From Maridesulfovibrio sp. (GTDB taxonomy: Bacteria; Desulfobacterota; Desulfovibrionia; Desulfovibrionales; Desulfovibrionaceae), in contig NZ_OY762999.1 of the NCBI RefSeq assembly GCF_963666665.1, positions 4,072,001 through 4,136,000 on the forward strand: DNA of 64,000 nucleotides, read 5' to 3'. Positions 52,003-60,568 of this stretch are shown piece after piece (the stretch's first letter is position 1; every line of letters begins with the position of its first letter). The notes beneath the pieces are model-generated. The model was not told where the DNA came from and searched no databases. It saw only the letters and a list, made by a program, of their open reading frames with translations. Both the position numbers and the translations under genes were made by a program.

Positions 52003-52308
52003 TTAGAAGCTGAGGCTTATGCCAACCCCGACTTCACGTCCTTTTTCCTTGTCCGGAGTTCCGTGTTTGTTTTCTATCATTTTGTCTTCGCGTTCAGAAA
52101 TAATCCCTGCGCTTATTCCATCTGATATCTTAACATCATCGTAGGGTTTTGCCAGCTTATCAAGTCTGGTTTTGGCTGTTAAGTTTTCCGAAGCGGCTTC
52201 TTCTCTGACTGTTATGTCATTGCTTATTTCTTGGTCGCCAGCTTGAACTTGGGTCGAAACAGTAGATAAAAGGAGAATTGTCAGTGCCAGAAATATTTTT
52301 TTATGCAT
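52003..52308 (-). CDS. small secreted protein of unknown function, 101 aa
   Basis: Not recognised. The signal peptide (MHKKIFLALTILLLSTVSTQ, cleavage near VQAGD) is followed by an acidic, highly charged stretch (REEAASENLTAKTRLDKLAK, then EREDKMIENKHG) that looks disordered. It ends GVGISLSF, a C-terminal aromatic beta-strand like that of outer-membrane barrel proteins, but the chain is too short for a barrel. ATG 52308 has AAGAG upstream. It is probably in an operon with the gene at 51542-51967. Confidence 0.65.
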   Translation of the reverse strand: MHKKIFLALTILLLSTVSTQVQAGDQEISNDITVREEAASENLTAKTRLDKLAKPYDDVKISDGISAGIISEREDKMIENKHGTPDKEKGREVGVGISLSF

Positions 52309-52527
52309 TTTATTACTCTTGAAAAAGTTTGGTTTTATTGTAGCAGGATTTCATGATCCTAAAAATATATATTGATAATGAATAGTCAATTCGTGGGTAG
52401 GGTTAATTATAATGTGTTTTTTTGTCCGGTTTATTGTAGTGTGTTTTTAACTTTAGGGATTAATTAAATTTGTTCCTTTTGATTGTTTTCCGGGATGCAG
52501 TAGCACACAAGAGTTGGGAGATTGGTT

Positions 52528-53430
52528 GTGTCATACAGGACGAAGAAAAAGCTTTGGGAAATCCCGACATGGAAATGGCTTTTGGCCTGTGTCCTCATTT
52601 CTGAGCTGTTGACATTCATCTTGAGTTGCTCCGTTAGCTACGCTCTATGGGGCAAAGTCTCAAGTCAGGTCCTTATCATAGGTGTTGTTGATTCCTTTTT
52701 AGTCTCTCTGGTTATTGCCGGGCTGCTCTTGTCCTTTGTGCATAAGCAGAGAGAGAACGCCAGGCTGCGTGAAGATATTGAACATATTACCAAGCATGAT
52801 TTGAAATCTCCGCTTCAATTGATTATCGGAGCGCCGACCATTTTACTGGAAGAGGCTGATCTTACCGAGCTTGAGCGGACTCTTGTCCAAAAGATTCAAG
52901 AGTCCGGTTACCGCATGCTGAACATGATTAACCTTTCATTGGATATCTACAAGATAGAACATGGCTTATACGAATATATGCCTGAGTCGGTTGATATTAT
53001 GCAGACCGTCCAGAGTGTCCTTGATGAAAACAGGAATTTAATTGATGGCAAGCATATTCAGGTATTGCAAAAACAATCAAATTCCCCCGACGAAAAAGTG
53101 GAGAAGATGATTGTTCAAGCGGAAGAATTGTTATGTTACTCAATATTTTCAAACTGTATAAAAAACAGCCTTGAAGCTTCTCCGGAAGGTGGGGAGGTCA
53201 ATATCGTTTTTACCGAAGGTTCCTCCAAAACTGTATCCATTCACAATCAAGGGGCAGTGCCTGAATCAATCCGCGGCGTGTTCTTTGATAAATATTCAAC
53301 TGCCGGCAAACGGGAGGGAACCGGACTTGGGACATATTCAGCAAAACTGATGGTTAATGCTCTTGGCGGAGATATTTCTATGCAGACTTCTGATGAGCAT
53401 GGAACAACTGTTTTGATCACATTCAACTAG
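52528..53430 (+). CDS. two-TM sensor histidine kinase without a separate input domain
   Basis: A 300-aa kinase. TM helices at about 15-37 and 45-70 leave almost no periplasmic loop, so sensing may be in the membrane. HisKA has ITKHDLKSPLQLIIG (His-Asp in place of His-Glu), and the HATPase has NCIKNSLEASPEGG and the box GKREGTGLGTYSAKL. This box is shared with the kinases at 24388-25575 and 54180-55325. GTG 52528 is preferred, with GGGAG seven bases upstream. No response regulator is adjacent. Confidence 0.9.
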   Translation: MSYRTKKKLWEIPTWKWLLACVLISELLTFILSCSVSYALWGKVSSQVLIIGVVDSFLVSLVIAGLLLSFVHKQRENARLREDIEHITKHDLKSPLQLIIGAPTILLEEADLTELERTLVQKIQESGYRMLNMINLSLDIYKIEHGLYEYMPESVDIMQTVQSVLDENRNLIDGKHIQVLQKQSNSPDEKVEKMIVQAEELLCYSIFSNCIKNSLEASPEGGEVNIVFTEGSSKTVSIHNQGAVPESIRGVFFDKYSTAGKREGTGLGTYSAKLMVNALGGDISMQTSDEHGTTVLITFN

Positions 53431-53510
53431 AGGTTGCATTTGCCATAATCCATTTCTCCGTTTGATCGTTCTGCGTCAACTCATTTTCTTGATTACGGTT
53501 AACCAAAACA

Positions 53511-53546
53511 GAGAAAGCCATCAATCTTTTGATTGATGGCTTTCTC
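53511..53546 (-). terminator. bidirectional terminator of the tRNA-Val/Asp transcript
   Basis: A 16-bp perfect stem (53511-53526 with 53531-53546, loop TTTT). It lies 8 bases past the tRNA-Asp 3' end and also faces the kinase gene at 52528-53430. Confidence 0.9.
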
Positions 53547-53554
53547 TTGAAAAG

Positions 53555-53631
<77 letters not shown>

Positions 53632-53640
53632 GCAATATAT

Positions 53641-53662
53641 TAAACGCGTTAAGCAACGTTTA
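53641..53662 (-). repeat. hairpin between tRNA-Val and tRNA-Asp (covaries with second copy)
   Basis: TAAACG (53641-53646) pairs with CGTTTA (53657-53662). The same place next to the second tRNA-Asp has TAAGCG with CGCTTA and an equal 10-base spacer, a compensatory change. It is likely a processing signal. Confidence 0.55.
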
Positions 53663-53672
53663 GTATCTGGGG

Positions 53673-53748
53673 TGGTAGGCGGAACAGGGCTCGAACCTGT
53701 GACCCTCGGCTTGTAAGGCCGATGCTCTCCCAACTGAGCTATCCGCCC
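53673..53748 (-). tRNA. tRNA-Val (TAC)
   Basis: 76 nt with CCA encoded. The acceptor GGGCGGA pairs with TCCGCCT (one G-U pair). Anticodon loop CTTACAA gives TAC. The D-arm has AGCTCAGTTGGGAGAGC and the T-arm GGTTCGAGCCC. It lies 41 bases upstream of tRNA-Asp. Confidence 0.98.
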
Positions 53749-53819
53749 CCAGTGAGGAATCAGTTCTAAAGATACTCGCTCAAGTTGTCAACAGGTTTTT
53801 TTAAAAAAGTTTCAGAAAG

Positions 53820-54176
53820 TTATTCCTGCACCCATTCAAGGGCTTCATCCCTTTGATCCGGGTTGTAATGGCGGACCTCAATTGAGGGAAAAAGCTTGTC
53901 GCTGACTTTGATCAGCGGCTCATGCCATTTGATCTCTGAAACCACCGCTTTCTTGGAGAACCGTTTCAAGTTGGGCAGGGCAAACTTCAAATCTTCAACC
54001 AGAGCATTGAAGGAAATTCCGCCCATTTCTTCGACTTCAACATAAACGGCAATCCTTTCTGATTCTTCCATCTTTTTTTTGCAGACGGCGATCATTTTAT
54101 TCATATCTTCTTCATGAATTTTGCCGTTGATCTTGAGCCCCAGAACCTTGGGGGCGATTTCAATCATTTCAATCAT
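53820..54176 (-). CDS. SpoIIAA-like (STAS/DUF3478) protein
   Basis: A 118-aa cytoplasmic protein of the SpoIIAA-like fold. VLGLKINGKIHEEDMNKMI, then RIAVYVEVEEMGGISFNALV, then LKRFSKKAVVSEIKWHEPLI and FPSIEVRHYNPDQRDEALEW match the family. These are thought to bind lipids or act as anti-anti-sigma-like partners; function unproven. The gene begins 3 bases after the stop of the Cys-cluster kinase at 54180-55325, so the two are one operon and the protein may be the kinase's partner. Confidence 0.88.
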   Translation of the reverse strand: MIEMIEIAPKVLGLKINGKIHEEDMNKMIAVCKKKMEESERIAVYVEVEEMGGISFNALVEDLKFALPNLKRFSKKAVVSEIKWHEPLIKVSDKLFPSIEVRHYNPDQRDEALEWVQE

Positions 54177-54179
54177 GGT

Positions 54180-55325
54180 TTACTCCGTAGTTAGTTGCTC
54201 ATTCATGGGAATTGATATGGAAAAAACGGTACCATTTTCGGGAGTGGATTCAAACCACACTTTTCCATTGAGGTGCTTTTCTATCAACAGTTTCATGCTG
54301 TAAGTTCCTAATCCCCTTCCATCACCTTTAGTAGAGAAAGATCGTTTGAAAATCTGCCTTTGGCTTTTTTCAGGTATGAAATAATTATTATGGCCCCAGA
54401 AGTGGGCCTGCCCGTCTTCTTTTTGGCATCCTAATGTAATAGTTTCTCCCGGTTCGGATGCTTCAAGGGCATTTTTGACCATATTTCCCAAAGATCTGAT
54501 TAAAATTGTAGGGTCCGTATTAAAGTAGAAGTCCTCGAATTCATCTATCTGAATCCGGCGGTCTGTGCAGAGTGGATGGCTGCTGTACATGTCCCATATT
54601 TTTCTGAGTGTTCCTTTGCAGGAGGTCGGCCTGATGGATACTTTCAGGATTCCTTCTTCTGCTTTGCTTAGATCGCGTTGGGCTTGAATCTCTTCTGTCA
54701 GTTGAGAAATCGTGTTGTCCATTTTTAGACATTGCTTGTATATCCTGTCTGATGCGGAGCTTCGGCAAAGCATCTGTGACGCATACCGGAGTCCTGTGGC
54801 GAGATTCAATATGTCATGGAAGAACAGGCGTTCAAGGTTCTTCCTTCTTTTTTCATGGCTGATATCGAGTACTGTAAAAATGATAAGATCATAATTTTCA
54901 TATTTGAAGGGAGAGGTAAAAACCTGCAGGTCTAATGCCTCATTGAAGTCTGCTGACTTTCTTAAGATACGGCATTCTTCAGTGTGAGCATTTCCTTCAA
55001 GGGATTTGATGATTGATGTTGCGGCCCCGCAGTCGCGGCAGAATTTGCTCGTTCCACAGCCGCCTTCATGCGCAACTGAGTGGATGCAACCCAATGCTTC
55101 TCCCGGCCTAAGTCCCACTGTCTCGCGCGGATTTTTACTTTTAGCCATAGATTGAAATACAGAATTGCAGAATACCGTTTGGCGGCAGCTATTGATTATC
55201 AGTAAAGGGACGGGCAGCGCATGAAACGCGGTTGCCATTGAATTTTTTTGTATGATGTCTGCCAGCTCCTGAAGTTCCGGCAAGGGAGTCCTTTCGGCTG
55301 GTGCAAAATCAGTGGGCAGAGTCAT
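54180..55325 (-). CDS. PAS sensor histidine kinase with Cys cluster (second paralogue)
   Basis: A 381-aa soluble-looking kinase. The PAS domain (about 30-155) carries the Cys cluster ALGCIHSVAHEGGCGTS followed by FCRDCGA, which matches the cluster in the kinase at 24388-25575. The H-box is FFHDILNLATGLRYAS. The HATPase has NMVKNALEASEPGE and SFSTKGDGRGLGTYSMK. It is translationally close to the SpoIIAA-like gene downstream. Input could be metal, redox state or a gas; this is inferred from the cysteines only. Confidence 0.88.
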   Translation of the reverse strand: MTLPTDFAPAERTPLPELQELADIIQKNSMATAFHALPVPLLIINSCRQTVFCNSVFQSMAKSKNPRETVGLRPGEALGCIHSVAHEGGCGTSKFCRDCGAATSIIKSLEGNAHTEECRILRKSADFNEALDLQVFTSPFKYENYDLIIFTVLDISHEKRRKNLERLFFHDILNLATGLRYASQMLCRSSASDRIYKQCLKMDNTISQLTEEIQAQRDLSKAEEGILKVSIRPTSCKGTLRKIWDMYSSHPLCTDRRIQIDEFEDFYFNTDPTILIRSLGNMVKNALEASEPGETITLGCQKEDGQAHFWGHNNYFIPEKSQRQIFKRSFSTKGDGRGLGTYSMKLLIEKHLNGKVWFESTPENGTVFSISIPMNEQLTTE

Positions 55326-55530
55326 GCAAAAACCTCTTAAAGCTGGCGGTTGAAAGTTTATATGGTTGTCTATTGTAATAGCTTATTTCAGGTGGGATGC
55401 AAACATGAACAGCTAGTTTTTTTGGTTAAGTCAGCCTTTGGCCATTTTGGAGTTTCATTGTTAACAGTTGCTTTTTATTGCAGGAATATAGAGAGTTGAT
55501 AAAAAAATATATTTAGGTGGAGAATTCTAG

Positions 55531-56607
55531 ATGAGTAATAAGGCTGAAATATTCAGCAATAAAATGTGCGACATATTAAATTACGGGGCACTCAATCTAG
55601 CCATGGGTATCGGCTATGAAGCTGGTTTGTTTGAAGTACTTGCCAATATGGATACTCCGTCATCTTGCTCGGTTATTGCGGAAGAGGGCGGAGTAAGCGA
55701 GAGGTATTTACGTGAGTGGCTGGGAGTGATGGTTTGCGGGGGAATTGTAGAGATCCATACCGATGCTCAGGGGCAGGAACTGTTTGAATTACCTGAGGAG
55801 TATGTCTCCTTTCTTTGTCGTTCGGGGGGGAATTCAAACCTTGGAGTCTATACGCAGGAAATTCCTTTGCTTACGGATTGCGCACGGGAAGGAGTGCTTG
55901 AAGGCGTGAAGAGCGGTGCAGGTATACCCTATGAACGTTATCCAAGATTTTATTCATTCATGGAGCAGCTGGCCGATGCCAAGCATCGTGATGTGCTGGT
56001 ACAAACCTTTCTGCCTTCTGTCTTGGGTGGTGAGATTGTTCGGCGCATGAAAAAGGGTATTTCGGTTTGTGATATCGGCTGCGCGGAAGGAGTTGCCCTA
56101 GAAGTTATGGCGCAGGTCTTTCCTGCTTCGCAATTTACCGGGATTGATATTTCAGAAGATTCTTTGAACAACGGTCGTAATCGGGTTGCGCAATTGGGAT
56201 TAAAGAATATTACTTTCCAACTTCAGGATGCCGCCGGTGGTGATATTGATTCGGTGAGATTTGATTATATTACAGCCTTTGATTCTATCCATGATCAGAC
56301 CCGTCCCTTTGAGGCTTTGTGTAATATTCATAAAATGCTCAAGCCCGGTGGTGTTTTCTCCATGATCGACATCAAGGCAAGTTCTTCGGTCGGGGAAAAT
56401 ATGGATCATCCCATGGGGGCATTTCTTTATACGGTCAGCCTGATGCACTGCATGCCTGTCGGTCTGGTGGACGGAGGAACCGGGCTGGGTATGATGTGGG
56501 GCCGGGAAAAAGCAGTCTCTATGTGCAGGGAGGCCGGATTCAGTCGGGTTGAGGTGAATGACATTCCCGAAGACGGTTTTAACAGCCACTATCTTTGTTT
56601 CAAATAA
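55531..56607 (+). CDS. class I SAM-dependent methyltransferase with N-terminal winged helix
   Basis: A 358-aa cytoplasmic methyltransferase. The N-terminal winged-helix region (about 10-85) has CSVIAEEGGVSERYLREWLG. The Rossmann methyltransferase domain (about 165-300) has motif I VCDIGCAEGVALEVMAQVFP, then the acidic FTGIDISEDSL and motif post-I. The layout resembles the Mycobacterium Rv2258c-type enzymes and O-methyltransferases; substrate unknown. ATG 55531 has GGTGGAG upstream. It is divergent from the kinase and followed by a terminator. Confidence 0.9.
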   Translation: MSNKAEIFSNKMCDILNYGALNLAMGIGYEAGLFEVLANMDTPSSCSVIAEEGGVSERYLREWLGVMVCGGIVEIHTDAQGQELFELPEEYVSFLCRSGGNSNLGVYTQEIPLLTDCAREGVLEGVKSGAGIPYERYPRFYSFMEQLADAKHRDVLVQTFLPSVLGGEIVRRMKKGISVCDIGCAEGVALEVMAQVFPASQFTGIDISEDSLNNGRNRVAQLGLKNITFQLQDAAGGDIDSVRFDYITAFDSIHDQTRPFEALCNIHKMLKPGGVFSMIDIKASSSVGENMDHPMGAFLYTVSLMHCMPVGLVDGGTGLGMMWGREKAVSMCREAGFSRVEVNDIPEDGFNSHYLCFK

Positions 56608-56610
56608 AAT

Positions 56611-56645
56611 AAGGGTGCGGACAATTAAGTCCGGCACCCTTTTCT
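56611..56645 (+). terminator. rho-independent terminator after the methyltransferase gene
   Basis: AAGGGTGC-GGAC pairs with GTCCG-GCACCCTT (one bulge), followed by TTTCTG. It also faces the DUF2087 gene. Confidence 0.85.
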
Positions 56646-56650
56646 GATTA

Positions 56651-57166
56651 TTAGTTGATCTGTCTGATCAGTTCCACAGCTTCGAGCGGGGGACGGGATT
56701 CGACCCGTTTATATTCCCTCCCGTCAGCAGTTCTTGAAATCATCCCCTCATCCACCAGCCAACGCCGCAGCATGGTGTGGTCGCAAAATGAATGGTTCAG
56801 AATCAATTGTTCATCCAATTCAAGTTCTGTCAGTGCTGTGCGTGCCGGCAGCCGGGCCCAGAGTACCCATAGGCATAGAACCCGTTGGTTATGTTTCTTG
56901 GGCCAGCGCTGAAGTCGTCCGTTAAGATCAAAGTAGCGAACGGCCTTTTTAACCCGTTTCAAGTCGAGGGGCGCTGTCTCGTGTTTTTGGGGGATGTCGT
57001 GCTCGGCTTTGAGGTGTTGGAAGTTTTTGTAACCTCCGGCCTTAGCCAGCAGATTAAGCATTTCCACGTGGCTGGGAATGCGTTCAGCATCTTCCAGTTG
57101 TCTGCGCAGATTACGCGACAAAGCGGAAACATCGGTAATGATGAGTGGGAGTTGTGTTCGTGACAT
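56651..57166 (-). CDS. DUF2087 domain protein
   Basis: A 171-aa cytoplasmic protein. The C-terminal DUF2087 region (about 75-165) shows FDLNGRLQRWPKKHNQRVLC, then ELELDEQLILNHSFCDHTML and RRWLVDEGMISRTADGREYK. The N-terminal part (about 1-60) has NLLAKAGGYKNFQHLKA, a glyoxalase-superfamily-associated helical segment seen in such proteins. It looks like a transcription-related winged helix but no function is established. Confidence 0.85.
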   Translation of the reverse strand: MSRTQLPLIITDVSALSRNLRRQLEDAERIPSHVEMLNLLAKAGGYKNFQHLKAEHDIPQKHETAPLDLKRVKKAVRYFDLNGRLQRWPKKHNQRVLCLWVLWARLPARTALTELELDEQLILNHSFCDHTMLRRWLVDEGMISRTADGREYKRVESRPPLEAVELIRQIN

Positions 57167-57395
57167 GGCTTATCCTTGTTTTCGTGCCTACCGCATAAAA
57201 AAGGGATTGCCGGTGGCCGTCCTTCCGACTCGGCACAGGATAAGTGTCGAATGGAATAAATTTGCAGCAGGTTTAGCTCCCAAAAGGGTGACGGCGCCTT
57301 GGTGAACTGCTGACCGATTATTAAAATACAGTAGTGGGGAGGTGGAGGCAATAGGAAATGTACTGTAAATATTTGAGGGTGAGGATTGTCTGATG

Positions 57396-58181
57396 TTATT
57401 TAAGCTTGTATTTATCTTTGATCCTTTTCCACTTCTTATTATCTTCAAGGCTTGAAGTGAAATTAAATATGAATTTTTTTAATAGTGGATCAGGTGTGTT
57501 TAACAATATATGGCGAGTATACTTGGTCAGTGGGGCTGGGGATATATAAACTCTGTCTTCATAATTATATTTATGAAGTAAATATCCTAACACGGAATTT
57601 GGTATTGTTGTGAAATCCCTGCCTCGATTTTCCACTACTGTGCGCAGATTCAAGTCCATGGATGCCGCATCCTTGCGTGTGATTTTCCCTTGGGCAACAG
57701 CTTCATCCAGGTCTTTGTATTTATGTCCAAAAACACCAGCCATAGTAAGCCCGTAAACTGATTTTGGCCCTAAGTAGTTAACAGGGTTATTTTTGCGTGA
57801 AACAATTTCATTGCGGTCATGAAGTATCGGCGGGCTCCACACAAATTTAGCTTTGTCCTGTTCTTTCATCCATATGGGGCTGACAAATAAAACAATACCA
57901 GGCCTTCCTTCTGCGAGGAAAAGGTCAAGTCTTTTTCGGGACATGGAGAGCAGTTCAAACGAAAAATTTTCTTTTGCTTCTTCATTCAGTAAATCTACGA
58001 AGTCTTTTTTCAGACCTTGGTCAGTGTTGATAGTAAATGGCGGTTCGCAATAGTAGCACCAGACGTCGACTTTTTGCCCCGCAAAAACAAAACAGGGGAA
58101 AATGTTGCTTATAGCTGATAAAGCTAGAAGGTAGAATATGATGAATAAGCACAAACGTGTGCTCCAATACTTAATAAGCAT
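57396..58181 (-). CDS. family-3 extracellular solute-binding protein (orphan)
   Basis: A 261-aa secreted protein with signal peptide (about 1-34). The fold of periplasmic amino-acid-binding proteins shows in VDVWCYYCEPPFTINTDQGL, KKDFVDLLNEEA and the weak second lobe. No ABC transporter genes are next to it. It is a divergent member (YYCEPPF is unusual). It may be a receptor or a remnant domain. The solute-binding domain of the hybrid kinase at 3865 is of the same superfamily. Confidence 0.8.
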   Translation of the reverse strand: MLIKYWSTRLCLFIIFYLLALSAISNIFPCFVFAGQKVDVWCYYCEPPFTINTDQGLKKDFVDLLNEEAKENFSFELLSMSRKRLDLFLAEGRPGIVLFVSPIWMKEQDKAKFVWSPPILHDRNEIVSRKNNPVNYLGPKSVYGLTMAGVFGHKYKDLDEAVAQGKITRKDAASMDLNLRTVVENRGRDFTTIPNSVLGYLLHKYNYEDRVYISPAPLTKYTRHILLNTPDPLLKKFIFNFTSSLEDNKKWKRIKDKYKLK

Positions 58182-58399
58182 TTTCGGCTTCGGGCTCCTG
58201 AGTGTAAAAAATGAATAGGTAGTTTAGTAAATATACGGTCTTAAAAATAGTATAGTTCCAAGTTGATATTTTTGACAGGAGTTTTTATTTCTCAGGTAAT
58301 GATATCTTGTGGCGTGAGGATAATTTTCGGTAGGGTGAATTTTATTATGCGGTGTTAGAGACTTTTTCAGGTTTTCTCTGTTGAGTTAAGGAGGGTGAC

Positions 58400-59215
58400 A
58401 TGTCCGGCTTTAGCTTCGATGTAAGATTATATCGTGACCGGCTGCATCTATCAGAAAATATTTCAAATACAGCTAGAGGCCTGCGCGTTCTCCAACAGGC
58501 CCAGCTTTATTCAATTCCCATAGAAAATTTTGATATTCAGTTGGGGCGCGGTATTGATCTTGCTCCTTCTTCTCTTTTTGAGAAATTGGTGTGCAGTCCT
58601 CGTGGTGGATATTGTTTTGAGGTAAACGGTTTATTTCTTATGGCGCTTCAGGCTTTTGATTTTGAAGCCCGTCCGCTTCTGGGAAGGGTCCATTTGACAG
58701 GTGAACCTTCCGGTCGCGGGCATCAAATATCTCTTGTTAAAGTTGGTGGTCGTTATTGGATTGCCGATGTGGGGTTTGGAAAGGATACTCCGCTTGGTCC
58801 TTTGCTCCTGGATATAGGGGTGGTTCAGGAGTTTAAAGGGCAGTCATTTCGTTTGTTGGATGGAGGTGTTTTCGGGATAATGGTGCAAAAGCTCGAAGGG
58901 GAGCAGTGGAAGAATCTATACAGCTTTGACATGGAACACGTCTGCAAGGCAGATATTGCCTACGGAAATCATTATACATCGACGAGTCCGCACTCTTTTT
59001 TTACGACATCACGATTTGCAGTTAAACCGTTTGAGGAAGGTTGGGCTGTCTTATTCAATCACAGGCTTAAATTGATCCAGAGAGATGAAGAGCAAGTGAT
59101 AGCTCTTCCGGAAGGACAGGAATATCTGGACGCACTGGCTAAGTACTTCGGGATAAAGCTGGATGCTGACTATGAGGAATTGAAGCCTGTTCCAATAGAA
59201 AAGGACGGCAATTAA
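58400..59215 (+). CDS. nat: arylamine N-acetyltransferase
   Basis: A 271-aa cytoplasmic enzyme that moves an acetyl group from acetyl-CoA to arylamines or hydrazines through a Cys-His-Asp triad. Cys72 is in RGGYCFEVN, His108 in GRGHQISLV and Asp123 in YWIADVGFG. The N-terminal SIPIENFDIQLG region is typical. ATG 58400 has AAGGAGG upstream. It overlaps the convergent amidotransferase gene by 4 bases. Confidence 0.95.
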   Translation: MSGFSFDVRLYRDRLHLSENISNTARGLRVLQQAQLYSIPIENFDIQLGRGIDLAPSSLFEKLVCSPRGGYCFEVNGLFLMALQAFDFEARPLLGRVHLTGEPSGRGHQISLVKVGGRYWIADVGFGKDTPLGPLLLDIGVVQEFKGQSFRLLDGGVFGIMVQKLEGEQWKNLYSFDMEHVCKADIAYGNHYTSTSPHSFFTTSRFAVKPFEEGWAVLFNHRLKLIQRDEEQVIALPEGQEYLDALAKYFGIKLDADYEELKPVPIEKDGN

Positions 59216-59904
59216 GATATTTCAATCCAGTTTTTAAAGATCTCATTATTCTTCGCGAATTCAGTGCAGGATACAGGTGTCTGGCAGTGAATCTGTTCAA
59301 AATCAGCAACATTGTTTCGAATTATCTCGGTGAATTTATCAACATCTTCATACATAAAGTCGGGGTGAAACTGTAGGCCCCAGATACGCTTGTCTTTCAT
59401 CTTAAAACCGTGAATAGCACAACGGTTTGAGTTTGCGGTGATTTCGAATCTATCATCCAAATCAAAGACTTCGTCAAAATGAAAAACAGCTGACTTCAAA
59501 GTGGGTATCCCGCTGAAGATCTTGTTCTCGGATATGGATATGTCGGTCCAGCCTATTTCCGGGGTCAGTGACTTCCGCACGTGGGCTTTGCCGAGAATAT
59601 GTTTGATTAAGAACTGATGCCCGAAGCATAGGCCTAGGATCGATTTGTCTGCCGCAATAAAGCTGTGAATAATTGAATCCAGTGCTAAATCCCAGTTATG
59701 TTCTTCTGTTACGCTTGCTTCAGAGCCGGAAATCAGCAGGTGGGTGTAGCTTTCAATTTCAGAGACATTTTCAAGGTCAGCCAGATATACGGTGTCATAA
59801 GGAATACCCAGAGCTTGAAATACCTCGGCGACCCTATTGTCGAAACTTATCTTGAAAGCTGTTTCATCAAGGATATTGAGGACTAGTATTTGTTTATTTT
59901 TCAT
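59212..59904 (-). CDS. GMP synthase-like class I glutamine amidotransferase
   Basis: A 230-aa cytoplasmic protein of the class I amidotransferase fold. The nucleophile elbow is LGLCFGHQFL (Cys about residue 95), and the catalytic His lies in WGLQFHPDF with Glu nearby. LLISGSEASVTEE is the oxyanion region. There is no synthase partner domain, so the substrate is unknown (relatives act on gamma-glutamyl compounds). A tRNA-Asp is upstream. Confidence 0.9.
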   Translation of the reverse strand: MKNKQILVLNILDETAFKISFDNRVAEVFQALGIPYDTVYLADLENVSEIESYTHLLISGSEASVTEEHNWDLALDSIIHSFIAADKSILGLCFGHQFLIKHILGKAHVRKSLTPEIGWTDISISENKIFSGIPTLKSAVFHFDEVFDLDDRFEITANSNRCAIHGFKMKDKRIWGLQFHPDFMYEDVDKFTEIIRNNVADFEQIHCQTPVSCTEFAKNNEIFKNWIEIS

Positions 59905-60033
59905 CGTGAGTCTCCTTTATTTGGACTTTTATGCGGGTAGTCGAAAAGAAAATCAACAGTTGAAAATTTGATCACTCGGCGTGCGCTTCTTTCTTCAGGT
60001 GGGATCGGCTTGATTGTGCAGCAGCACAAAACA

Positions 60034-60069
60034 GAAAAGGGTATTAATCTTTCGATCAATACCCTTTTC
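60034..60069 (-). terminator. terminator of the second tRNA-Asp
   Basis: GAAAAGGGTATT (60034-60045) pairs with AATACCCTTTTC (60058-60069) directly after the tRNA 3' end. Confidence 0.85.
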
Positions 60070-60076
60070 GGAAAAG

Positions 60077-60153
<77 letters not shown>

Positions 60154-60186
60154 GCATATATATTTAAGCGTGTTAAGTGACGCTTA

Positions 60187-60568
60187 AAAGCGCTTTCGTG
60201 AAGAAGGTTCTATGTAAAACCGCATTTGCTCGCAATTATAAAGAATAAAAAGTTTTATAAGCATAAGTTTGATGTACTTAATTTTGTGCAAACGACTGAT
60301 ATTACATATTTATTTTTATTAGTCCGGGTGGCTGTTTTTGTTTGTAATTCCTGTGTTGCGAGCTTGATTTAAGAGGCTCTTGCTGATTAATGAATGAAAA
60401 AAATGCGTAAAATGAATGAGGATGGTTTACAGCCGGGATTTAGACCTATTTTATTGATTTACTGGGTAATCCGGCTTGGCTTGGAGTTTCTGAAAGTGTA
60501 TTGATTGAAAAATAATAAATTGTGTGGGCCATTGGTAGATTTGATTTAGTTCTATGGGGTTATGCATT
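60187..60568. other. non-coding gap upstream of the glycosyltransferase gene
   Basis: About 380 AT-rich bases with no credible gene. It must hold the tRNA-Asp promoter (minus) and the glycosyltransferase promoter (plus). No strong consensus elements could be fixed. Confidence 0.5.

Noticed and set aside
51546..52013. 155-codon open frame opposite the secreted protein at 51542-51967
   Set aside because: The minus-strand gene has a signal peptide and a strong GGAGG site. The plus frame has neither.
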